NCBI GenBank assembly: GCA_945876015.1
Contig: CAMCNM010000155.1
Coordinates: 1-5,451 of the forward strand
DNA length: 5,451 nt
Reading direction: 5' to 3'
Origin: Gemmatimonas phototrophica
Lineage (GTDB): Bacteria > Gemmatimonadota > Gemmatimonadetes > Longimicrobiales > Gaopeijiaceae
This document shows positions 1-5,061 of this stretch, piece by piece; the stretch's first letter is position 1; each line of letters opens with the position of its first letter. Made by a program: the position numbers and the translations under genes. The notes beneath the pieces are model-generated. The model was not told the origin of the DNA. It did not search any database and was given only the letters and a program-made list of their open reading frames with translations.

Positions 1-1034
1 AACGTGACCGCGGTGCCCGACGCCCCGGCGCGCGCGGTGCGGCCGATCCGGTGGATGTAGTCCTCGGGATCGAGCGGGACGTCGTAGTTCACAACGTGGG
101 TGATGCCTTCGACGTCGAGACCGCGCTGGGCGATGTCCGTCGCCACGAGCACGCGCACCTTGCCGGAGGCGAAGTCCTCGAGCGCCCGCGTGCGCTCCTT
201 CATCTGCCGCGCGGAGTGCATCACGTCGCCCTTGATCCCCTCGCGCGCCAGACGCCCCATCAGCACGTCGGCGCCGACCTTGGTGCGGCTGAACACGAGC
301 ACGTGGTTCCAGCCCTCGTGCTGCAGCAGGTGGACGAGCAGGTCGGGCTTCTTCTCCGGCTTGACCGAGTAGACCAGCTCCGTGATCCCCGACGCGACCG
401 TGCCCGAGCGGGCGGCCTCGACCCAGAGGGCGTTCTCCGTGATGCGGAGCGCAAGGTCGTGCACGCCGTTCGGCATCGTGGCCGAGAACAGCATCGTCTG
501 CCGCTTCTTGGGGAGCAGCTTGAGGATCTTCTCGATGTCGGGGCGGAAGCCCATGTCCAGCATACGGTCCGCCTCGTCGAGCACGAGGAAGCGGATGTTC
601 GAGAGGTTCACCCGGCCGCGGCCCATGTGGTCGATGAAGCGCCCGGGGGTGGCGACGATCACCTCCCATCCCTCCTGAAGCGCGTCGAGTTGGGGCTGGT
701 AGCCGACGCCCCCGTAGATCGCGGTGCAGCGGATGCTCGTGCCCTTCGAGAGGGCGACGGTATCGTCGGAGACCTGCTGTGCCAGCTCGCGCGTGGGGCA
801 GAGCACCAGGATCTGGAGCCCGCCGCCCGCCTTCACCGACTCGAGCGCCGGGATCATGAATCCCCCCGTCTTGCCCGTTCCGGTCTGCGCGATGCCCACC
901 ACGTCCCGGCCGGCGAGCGCCGCCGGAATCGCCTGGAACTGGATCGGGGTGGGCCGTTCCCAGCCCAAAGCCTCGACCGCGGCGAGGCGGGCCTCCGAGA
1001 GACCCAGCATCGCGAACGTCTTTCCTTCCGTCAT
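1..1034 (-). CDS. DEAD-box ATP-dependent RNA helicase, RhlE-like (3' end outside window)
   Basis: ATP-driven RNA unwinding or remodelling enzyme, cytoplasmic, probably acting on ribosome assembly or structured mRNA. Reading the minus strand from ATG 1034 gives 344 uninterrupted residues with nearly all family motifs in order. These are a Q motif (F7 and PTPIQ 28-32), Walker A AQTGTGKT (49-56), motif Ia PTRELA (80-85), a GG motif (108-109), TPGR (129-132), DEAD (153-156), SAT (184-186), motif V ATDIAQRGLD and motif VI HRIGRTARAG (328-337). The catalytic residues K55, D153, E154, R332 and R335 are all present, so it should be active. The start is supported by GAGGAG four bases upstream (1039-1044) and by only six residues preceding the Q-motif Phe. 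The remainder of RecA domain 2 and any basic C-terminal tail lie beyond base 1. RhlE-type assignment rests on general resemblance of the Q-motif region; the DEAD-box family itself is certain. Confidence 0.96.
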   Translation of the reverse strand, partial: MTEGKTFAMLGLSEARLAAVEALGWERPTPIQFQAIPAALAGRDVVGIAQTGTGKTGGFMIPALESVKAGGGLQILVLCPTRELAQQVSDDTVALSKGTSIRCTAIYGGVGYQPQLDALQEGWEVIVATPGRFIDHMGRGRVNLSNIRFLVLDEADRMLDMGFRPDIEKILKLLPKKRQTMLFSATMPNGVHDLALRITENALWVEAARSGTVASGITELVYSVKPEKKPDLLVHLLQHEGWNHVLVFSRTKVGADVLMGRLAREGIKGDVMHSARQMKERTRALEDFASGKVRVLVATDIAQRGLDVEGITHVVNYDVPLDPEDYIHRIGRTARAGASGTAVT

Positions 1035-1065
1035 CAAACTCCTCTTCCCATGCAAATCCATTGGC

Positions 1066-1089
1066 ACTGAAACACTGAAACATCGAAAC
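1066..1089. repeat. Three-copy 8-bp tandem repeat
   Basis: ACTGAAAC occurs at 1066-1073 and 1074-1081, followed by a third copy with two changes, ATCGAAAC, at 1082-1089. It is AT-richer than its surroundings and lies upstream of both divergent genes. It could be a direct-repeat protein binding site or a slippage-prone microsatellite; the sequence does not decide. Confidence 0.6.
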
Positions 1090-1105
1090 GTAAGGGAAGG
1101 CTGGG

Positions 1106-1151
1106 GGGTCCGCCCAGACTCGACCGGCCGGACCCTCCTGGAAATCGAGGG
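1106..1151 (+). other. Two overlapping inverted repeats in the phosphatase leader
   Basis: GGGTCCG (1106-1112) pairs with CGGACCC (1129-1135) over a 16-base loop. CCCTC (1133-1137) pairs with GAGGG (1147-1151) over a 9-base loop. The two stems share bases 1133-1135, so in RNA they would exclude each other. There is no T-tract, so neither is a standard intrinsic terminator. Short GC-rich stems are common by chance at this composition. Confidence 0.3.
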
Positions 1152-1167
1152 TGTAGGCGGATCGACC

Positions 1168-1674
1168 ATGCCCTCGAAACCCACCCGCGTCCTCTTCGTC
1201 TGCATGGGCAACATCTGCCGCTCGCCCCTTGCCGAGGGCGTGTTTCTCAGCCTGATCCGCTCGCGGGGGCTGGAAAAGGGCTACGCGGTGGACTCGGCGG
1301 GCACCGGCGGCTGGCACGCCGGCGAGAGCCCGGACGTCCGCTCGATCGACGTTGCCCGCCGCAACCGAGTCACGCTCGAGGGGCACGCGCGACAGGTGAG
1401 GGCCGCGGACTTCGACGACTTCGATTGGGTGATCGCGATGGACCGCCAGAACCTCCGGGATCTCCGGCCGTTCACTCCGCCGCCGCGCGGCCGTGCCACG
1501 CGCATCCATCTGCTTCGCGAGTTCGATCCCGATCCGGGCAACCAGGAGGTGCCGGATCCGTCCTACGGGGGTCCGGACGGCTTCGACGACGTGTACGCGA
1601 TGGTCCAACGCTCGTGCGCGGCGCTGCTCGACCACCTGGAGGCGCTGAGGGTCAGGGCCGAACCCGAGCCGTGA
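1168..1674 (+). CDS. Low-molecular-weight protein tyrosine phosphatase family protein
   Basis: Small cytoplasmic phosphatase of 168 residues, the usual family length. The phosphate-binding loop CMGNICRS is at 12-19, right after the first beta strand (VLFVC), with nucleophile C12 and phosphate-binding R18. The general-acid loop VPDPSYGG puts the acid at D130. The SAGTGGWHAGESPD segment (43-56) and the AMDRQN segment (90-95) are also typical. ATG 1168 is chosen because it sits five residues before the first strand, with AGGCGG about ten bases upstream. The stop codon overlaps the start of the fructosamine-3-kinase gene (GTGA). In other bacteria LMW-PTP genes directly precede FN3K genes, and such phosphatases were shown to remove phosphate from protein-bound ribulosamine 5-phosphate. 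The physiological substrate here may therefore be a sugar-phosphate adduct rather than phosphotyrosine; that is inference. Alternative: an ordinary tyrosine or arginine phosphatase. Confidence 0.95.
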   Translation: MPSKPTRVLFVCMGNICRSPLAEGVFLSLIRSRGLEKGYAVDSAGTGGWHAGESPDVRSIDVARRNRVTLEGHARQVRAADFDDFDWVIAMDRQNLRDLRPFTPPPRGRATRIHLLREFDPDPGNQEVPDPSYGGPDGFDDVYAMVQRSCAALLDHLEALRVRAEPEP

Positions 1675-2572
1675 GGCTTCCCGCACCGCTCGTTGACGAA
1701 GTCGAGGCGGCGCTCGGGACCCGGGTGCGCGGATCGGAGTCGATCGGCGGCGACTGCATCAGCTCCGGCGCGCGGCTCGACACCGAGCGGGGCGAGCGTT
1801 TCTTCCTCAAATGGAATCCCGCATCCCCGCGCGGTCTCTTCGAAGCGGAAGCCGACGGGCTCGCCGCGCTGGCGGCCGCGCGTGCGCTGCGCGTTCCGGA
1901 AGTGGTCGCGGTGGGGAGCGGCGCGGGCGCGCCCGCGTGGCTGCTTCTCGAGTACGTCGCGCCGGGCCGACCGGGACCGGACTACGCCGAGGCGCTGGGC
2001 GAGGGGCTCGTCGCGCTACACCGGGTCGCGCACGGCGGTTGGGGCTGGGAGCGCGACAACTTCATCGGGTCGCTCCGGCAGAACAACCTGCCGCGGCCCA
2101 CGTGGGGCACGTTCTGGCGCGACGCGCGCCTCGCGCCACAGCTCGAGCGCGCGTTGGAGCGCGGGCATTTTCGCGCGCGCAGCGCGGGCGATCTCGAGCG
2201 CGTGGTGGAGCGCACACCCGAGCTCCTCGCGGACGTCGAACGGGAGGGACCCTCACTGCTCCACGGGATCTCTGGGGCGGGAACGTCTTTCCGGACTCGG
2301 AGGGCCGACCCGTCCTGATCGATCCCGCGGTCTATCGCGGCCACCGCGAGGTGGACCTGGCGATGAGCGAGCTGTTCGGCGGGTTGCCGGCCGGGTGGCC
2401 GGCAGCGTATGCGAGCGCGGAACCCATCGACGGGAGCTACCGCGGATTGAGGCGCGCGCTCTATCAGCTCTACTACTTGCTGGTGCACGTCAACCTGTTC
2501 GGGGCGAGCTATGAGGCGGGGTGCTTGGCGGCGGCGCGAGAAGCGCTCGGGGAAGCCCCTCCGACTCGCTGA
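1671..2572 (+). pseudogene. Fructosamine-3-kinase family protein (ketosamine kinase), frameshifted
   Basis: Kinase of the fructosamine-3-kinase family (aminoglycoside-phosphotransferase fold). It phosphorylates ketosamines formed by sugars on amines so that the adduct falls off. Translation from GTG 1671, overlapping the phosphatase stop as GTGA, gives family features. These are an N-terminal SIGGDCISSGARL glycine segment (24-36), the likely ATP-binding lysine K47 in FFLKWN, WLLLEY, and the GWGWERDNFIG segment. The reading is correct through H198-G199. It then shifts: this frame reads ISGAG and stops at 2318, whereas the frame one base back continues DLWGGN, LIDPAVYRGHREVDLAMSELFGG and on to TGA 2570-2572. 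Adding one G to the GGG at 2265-2267 restores HGDLWGGN and a 300-residue protein, a normal family length. Both halves keep all conserved residues, which favours a sequencing or assembly error or a very recent mutation over an old pseudogene. As written, the 215-residue product lacks the catalytic Asp and metal site. Confidence 0.9.
2262..2281 (+). other. Site of the single-base frameshift in the kinase catalytic motif
   Basis: Codons CAC GGG at 2262-2267 encode H198-G199 in the upstream frame. CTC TGG GGC GGG from 2270 encodes LWGG in the downstream frame. The intervening AT (2268-2269) lacks one G that would make GAT, the catalytic Asp. The lesion is in a short G run, where base loss during replication or sequencing is common. 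No canonical X XXY YYZ slippery heptamer is present, so programmed frameshifting is unlikely. Confidence 0.85.
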
Positions 2573-2591
2573 GCGGAGCGAGAGTCCGGGA

Positions 2592-2607
2592 CGTCTCCGC
2601 GGAGACG
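2592..2607. terminator. Perfect 16-bp palindrome between convergent genes, possible bidirectional terminator
   Basis: CGTCTCCGCGGAGACG is its own reverse complement. As RNA it could form a 6-bp stem with a CGCG tetraloop on either strand. It lies 20 bases after the kinase stop and 16 bases after the stop of the minus-strand membrane protein gene, where a shared terminator would be expected. There is no U-tract on either side, so a factor-independent terminator is uncertain; a protein site or chance is possible. Confidence 0.4.
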
Positions 2608-2622
2608 CGCGGCAATCCCGCG

Positions 2623-2802
2623 TCAGCCCCGGCGCGCGATCAATGCCATGGCCACACCGACCGCCACGGTGATCGCTCCGATCACCGCCCACCTGGTCTG
2701 CCTGCTCATGAAGCTCCCGGGAAGCACTCCGATCCCCTGAAAGAACCAAACGCCCCCGACCGCGATGAGCACGAAGCCAATCACGGACAGGGGCGCCTTC
2801 AT
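2623..2802 (-). CDS. Small two-helix integral membrane protein
   Basis: A 59-residue hydrophobic protein read from ATG 2802. Two membrane segments are visible, roughly residues 5-24 (LSVIGFVLIAVGGVWFFQGI) and 37-55 (WAVIGAITVAVGVAMALIA). They are joined by a short loop, LPGSFMSRQTR. The arginine pair at the C-terminus suggests cytoplasmic ends. The layout resembles a common family of tiny uncharacterised bacterial membrane proteins with a PGSFM-type loop; I recall no function. A GTG at 2808 would add two residues and leave only four bases after the aminotransferase stop. ATG is ten bases after that stop, with AGG nine bases ahead of it. The gene is almost certainly co-transcribed with the aminotransferase, though a shared role is not evident. 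The regular pattern of hydrophobic stretches and the clean stop argue for a real gene. Confidence 0.8.
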   Translation of the reverse strand: MKAPLSVIGFVLIAVGGVWFFQGIGVLPGSFMSRQTRWAVIGAITVAVGVAMALIARRG

Positions 2803-2812
2803 ATGCACCGGC

Positions 2813-4012
2813 CTACTTCCGCGCCAGCGCTCCCGCGAGCCTGCGGATGCCGTCCTCGAGCACCGCGTCGGCCGCGGCGTAGCTCATCCGCACGTACCGG
2901 TCGTCGCCGAACGCCGACCCGGGCACCAGCGCGACTCCGGTCTCGTTCAGCATCCACGAGCAGAACTTCGTGGAGTCCGGGATCTCGTCGGAGAACGCCG
3001 AGTCCACGCGGAAGAAGAGGTAGAACGCGCCCATCGGCTTCACGTAGGTGAAGTCGGGGAGCATCTCGTCGAAGAGCCGCGTCACGAGATCGCGGCGACG
3101 ACGGAACGCGGCCACCATCTCCTTCACCGACTTCGCGGTCTTCTCGGTCTCGGTGTACGCGGCGAGCGCGGCGACCTGGCTCGGCGACGACGCGTTGGAC
3201 GAGACGTGGCTCTGTACCGCGCCTAACTCCTTGGCGGCCGCGACGTCGCAGTACGAGAACCCGAGACGCCACCCCGTCATGGCGAACGCCTTCGACGCTC
3301 CGTCCACCAGCACCCACTTCTTCCCGAGCGAAGACTCGGGCAGGTCGAGGATGCTGGCCGCGGGGGTTCCGTTGTCGTCGCTGAAGTTGATCACCCGGTA
3401 GATCTCGTCCGCGATTACCCAGACGTCGTGGTCGCGCGCCCACTCGACCAGCCCCTTGAGCTCGGCCTTCGTGTAGACCCCTCCGGTCGGATTCGACGGC
3501 GACGAGAACAGGAATCCCTTCGTGTTGGGCGTGCGCGCGCGCTCGAGGTCGTCGGGCGTGAGGCGGAAGTCCCGCTCTTCGCTTCCCTTCACCGGCACCG
3601 GCGTGGCGCGGGCGAGCGTGACGATCTCGGGATAGCTGGTCCAGTAGGGCGAGCCGATCAACACCTCGTCGCCCAGCCCAAACAGACAGAAGTTGGCGTT
3701 GAAGAGCGCCTGCTTCGCGCCCGAGGTGACGACCACACCTTCGGGGTCGAGCTCGCGACCCGCGCGCTCGGACAGGATCTTCGCGATCGCCTTCTTCAGC
3801 TCCGGCATCCCGGCCGGGGGCGTGTACCGGGTCTTCCCCTTCCGGATGCCCTCGATCGCGGCGTCGCAGATGAAGCCGGGGGTGTCGAAATCCGGCTCGC
3901 CGGCGCTCAGGTCCACGATGTCGCGGCCCTCCGCGCGCAGGCGCTTGGCCAGTGCGCTCACCGCCATGGTGGCTGACGGCTTGATCTTGGCAACGTTCTG
4001 GCTGAAGGCCAT
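2813..4012 (-). CDS. aspC: Pyridoxal phosphate-dependent class I aminotransferase, aspartate aminotransferase type
   Basis: Cytoplasmic PLP enzyme moving an amino group between aspartate (possibly also aromatic acids or prephenate) and 2-oxoglutarate. The 399-residue product has the usual family length and resembles the Thermus-type (subgroup Ib) aspartate aminotransferases. Visible landmarks are LSAGEPDFDTP (35-45), TSGAKQAL (96-103) with K100 at the position linked to acidic-substrate choice in the Thermus enzyme, and SPYWTSYPE (121-129). SSPSNPTGG (170-178) supplies N174, and ADEIY (201-205) supplies D202 for the pyridine nitrogen and Y205. The Schiff-base lysine is K241 in GASKAFAMTGWR, with R249 nearby, and R375 (YVRMSY) binds the substrate carboxylate. 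The start at ATG 4012 is set by GAGGA four bases upstream and by homology beginning at once. The open frame extends further upstream to 4576, but that part is antisense to the neighbouring gene. The exact substrate cannot be settled from motifs. Confidence 0.96.
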   Translation of the reverse strand: MAFSQNVAKIKPSATMAVSALAKRLRAEGRDIVDLSAGEPDFDTPGFICDAAIEGIRKGKTRYTPPAGMPELKKAIAKILSERAGRELDPEGVVVTSGAKQALFNANFCLFGLGDEVLIGSPYWTSYPEIVTLARATPVPVKGSEERDFRLTPDDLERARTPNTKGFLFSSPSNPTGGVYTKAELKGLVEWARDHDVWVIADEIYRVINFSDDNGTPAASILDLPESSLGKKWVLVDGASKAFAMTGWRLGFSYCDVAAAKELGAVQSHVSSNASSPSQVAALAAYTETEKTAKSVKEMVAAFRRRRDLVTRLFDEMLPDFTYVKPMGAFYLFFRVDSAFSDEIPDSTKFCSWMLNETGVALVPGSAFGDDRYVRMSYAAADAVLEDGIRRLAGALARK

Positions 4013-4016
4013 GGCT

Positions 4017-4021
4017 TCCTC
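4017..4021 (-). promoter_or_regulatory. Ribosome binding site fixing the aminotransferase start
   Basis: GAGGA on the minus strand, followed by AGCC and then ATG 4012. It decides the start in favour of residue MAFSQNV over the long upstream extension of the open frame. Confidence 0.8.
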
Positions 4022-4047
4022 GGCGGTGACGGGGCGATCGGAAGGGA

Positions 4048-4077
4048 AATATCGGGACGGATCGGGACCCCGATCAA
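4048..4077 (-). promoter_or_regulatory. Candidate sigma-70-type promoter of the aminotransferase gene
   Basis: On the minus strand TTGATC (4077-4072) matches four of six -35 consensus bases. After an 18-bp spacer GATATT (4053-4048) matches four of six -10 bases. The leader would be about 30 bases and would include the strong ribosome binding site. Both boxes are AT-richer than the surrounding DNA. Spacing and position fit, but promoter consensus in this organism is unknown. Confidence 0.4.
4060..4075. promoter_or_regulatory. Operator-like palindrome overlapping the aminotransferase promoter
   Basis: GATCGGGACCCCGATC has two perfect 7-bp arms separated by two bases. It covers part of the candidate -35 box and spacer. 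ATCGGGAC also occurs at 4051-4058, giving a 10-bp-spaced direct repeat with 4061-4068, one helical turn apart. This arrangement suits a repressor site, though no cognate regulator is encoded in the window. Confidence 0.35.
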
Positions 4078-4132
4078 GGAGTGGCGCTCCACCCCGTGGC
4101 GCCCCCGAGGCCGGTCGGGCAGATTCGCGGCC

Positions 4133-4723
4133 ATGCCCGACGCCGAATCCCTCCGGTTCTTCTTCGACTACGTTGACCCCGCATCCTTCTTGGTCGAGCG
4201 CGAGATCGCCCGGCTGGAGACCGAGTTCGGAAGCACGGTGGAGCGGGTTCCCTTCGAGGTCCGTGTGCCTCCCTCCCCGATGGTGGATACGCGGACCTCC
4301 GAATGGGGCCGCTTCTGGGAGGGAGCGCAGGAAGCCGCTCGCGAGAAGGGGGTGACGCTGGCTCGCCCGCGCCTGGTCCCGTGGACGCGGAAAGCGCACG
4401 AGCTGGCGCTGCACGCTCGCGAGGAAGGCCGGTTCCCCGCCATCCACACGGCTTTGTTCGAGGCATTCATGCTGGACGGAAAAGATCTGGGCCGCGTGGA
4501 CGTCCTGCTCAGCGTCGCGACTCTCAACGGGCTCGACCTGACCCGAACCAAGGCCGTTCTCGACGTGGACCGGCACGCCGCCACCGTGGGCGCGGCGCGG
4601 GAGAGCGCGGAACGCCTCGGGGTCCGGGGGGTTCCCACGCTCCGAACCGGAGACCGCACCCTCGAAGGCTTCCAGGGCAGCGGCAACATCCGCGCGTTCC
4701 TGCAGCAGGCGAGTTCCCGCTAG
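4133..4723 (+). CDS. DsbA/HCCA-isomerase family thioredoxin-fold protein without cysteines
   Basis: A 196-residue protein, typical length for the DsbA-like thioredoxin superfamily (DsbA, FrnE, 2-hydroxychromene-2-carboxylate isomerase, kappa-class GST). Strand one, LRFFFDYVDPASFL (7-20), occupies the place of the FrnE-type DxxCPWC or the isomerase-type DxxSPYSYL active site. Here it reads D15-P16-A17-S18. The helical insert contains the usual TRKAHELALHA and AIHTALFEAFMLDGKDL segments. The cis-proline loop is GVPT (166-169) with P168, followed by a second strand and an LEGFQG turn. There is no cysteine anywhere, so it cannot be a dithiol oxidoreductase; a glutathione-dependent isomerase or transferase, or a binding role, is more likely. 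S18 is a candidate for contact with a thiol cofactor. No signal peptide is present, so it is cytoplasmic. There is no clear Shine-Dalgarno, but ATG 4133 fits the first strand. It heads a plus-strand gene group divergent from the aminotransferase. Confidence 0.88.
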   Translation: MPDAESLRFFFDYVDPASFLVEREIARLETEFGSTVERVPFEVRVPPSPMVDTRTSEWGRFWEGAQEAAREKGVTLARPRLVPWTRKAHELALHAREEGRFPAIHTALFEAFMLDGKDLGRVDVLLSVATLNGLDLTRTKAVLDVDRHAATVGAARESAERLGVRGVPTLRTGDRTLEGFQGSGNIRAFLQQASSR

Positions 4724-4758
4724 CTGTATTTGTCCACTCGAAGCAGCGATCAGACACC

Positions 4759-5061
4759 ATGGCCGGATATCTACGCAAGACGGCGCTCAGCCCAGACGAG
4801 ATCCTGAGCGTGGCCGAGAAGACGCTTCCGGAGCGCATCGGCCTGAGCAGGACCAAAAGCTCGGGTCACGGAGCCACCTACTCGGGCGAGGAGGGCACGG
4901 TCGCGCTCAACGCGCATCGCCACGGCGCCTACACAGAGGTGTCCGCCAACACCGACCGCCTGCGCACGTCGCGCATGGATTACGAGATCCAGAAGTTCCT
5001 CAATCAGCTTCCGTACGAGCCCTACGACCAGGGCGGACCCGGCCGAGGAGCGCCCACCTGA
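4759..5061 (+). CDS. Conserved-looking hypothetical protein, 100 residues
   Basis: I do not recognise this family. The product is soluble and mixed-charge. A helix is likely at 11-24 (SPDEILSVAEKTLP), then three beta strands at about 38-43 (GATYSG), 45-51 (EGTVALN) and 56-64 (GAYTEVSAN). A second helix follows at 68-84 (RTSRMDYEIQKFLNQLP), and the tail is glycine/proline-rich and disordered. This alpha-beta-beta-beta-alpha order suggests a small compact domain, perhaps a ligand- or nucleic acid-binding one. No cysteines, signal peptide or membrane segment are seen. ATG 4759 lies 35 bases after the upstream stop and has no clear Shine-Dalgarno. The TGA at 5059-5061 overlaps the ATG of the degenerate helicase-like gene, which implies coupled translation and a related function. 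Ordinary G/C-rich third positions support it as a real gene. Confidence 0.75.
   Translation: MAGYLRKTALSPDEILSVAEKTLPERIGLSRTKSSGHGATYSGEEGTVALNAHRHGAYTEVSANTDRLRTSRMDYEIQKFLNQLPYEPYDQGGPGRGAPT
5045..5050 (+). promoter_or_regulatory. Ribosome binding site for the helicase-like gene
   Basis: GAGGAG lies inside the last codons of the preceding 100-residue gene, ten bases before ATG 5061. Together with the TGATG stop-start overlap it supports translational coupling and this start. Confidence 0.6.

Larger units (their letters stand above)
1035..1167. promoter_or_regulatory. Divergent intergenic region between helicase and phosphatase-kinase operon
   Basis: This 133-bp gap must carry the start signals of both the minus-strand helicase and the plus-strand phosphatase gene. 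It holds the helicase ribosome binding site (GAGGAG, 1039-1044), an 8-bp tandem repeat (1066-1089) and inverted repeats around 1106-1151. TTGGCA at 1061-1066 looks like a -35 box, but no matching -10 box lies at a proper distance, so no promoter is assigned. Confidence 0.5.

Noticed and set aside
51..1070. A 339-residue plus-strand open frame over the left part of the window
   Set aside because: It lies antisense to the helicase, whose motifs are all clear on the minus strand. Its own translation is a low-complexity mix rich in Arg, His, Val and Glu with no recognisable domain; it is a GC-bias shadow.
1061..1089. A sigma-70 promoter starting with TTGGCA at 1061
   Set aside because: No TATAAT-like box occurs 16-18 bases downstream; the nearest AT-rich hexamer is too far away and poorly matched.
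2262..2275. Programmed -1 ribosomal frameshifting to make the full kinase
   Set aside because: Slipping back one base would give the right product, but there is no slippery heptamer and no clear downstream pseudoknot. Kinases of this family are not known to need frameshifting. A lost G is simpler.
1982..2749. A 255-residue minus-strand open frame across the kinase and the junction
   Set aside because: It is antisense to the conserved kinase sequence and overlaps the membrane protein gene in another frame. Its composition is Arg/Ser/Pro-rich without any motif.
4083..4103. Inverted repeat GGCGC / GCGCC upstream of the DsbA-like gene
   Set aside because: A five-base G/C-only stem with an 11-base loop is expected by chance in this composition, and it has no supporting context.
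4013..4576. N-terminal extension of the aminotransferase open frame by 188 residues
   Set aside because: The extension is antisense to the DsbA-like gene, lacks domain character, and would bypass the good ribosome binding site at 4017-4021. Family homology begins right at ATG 4012.
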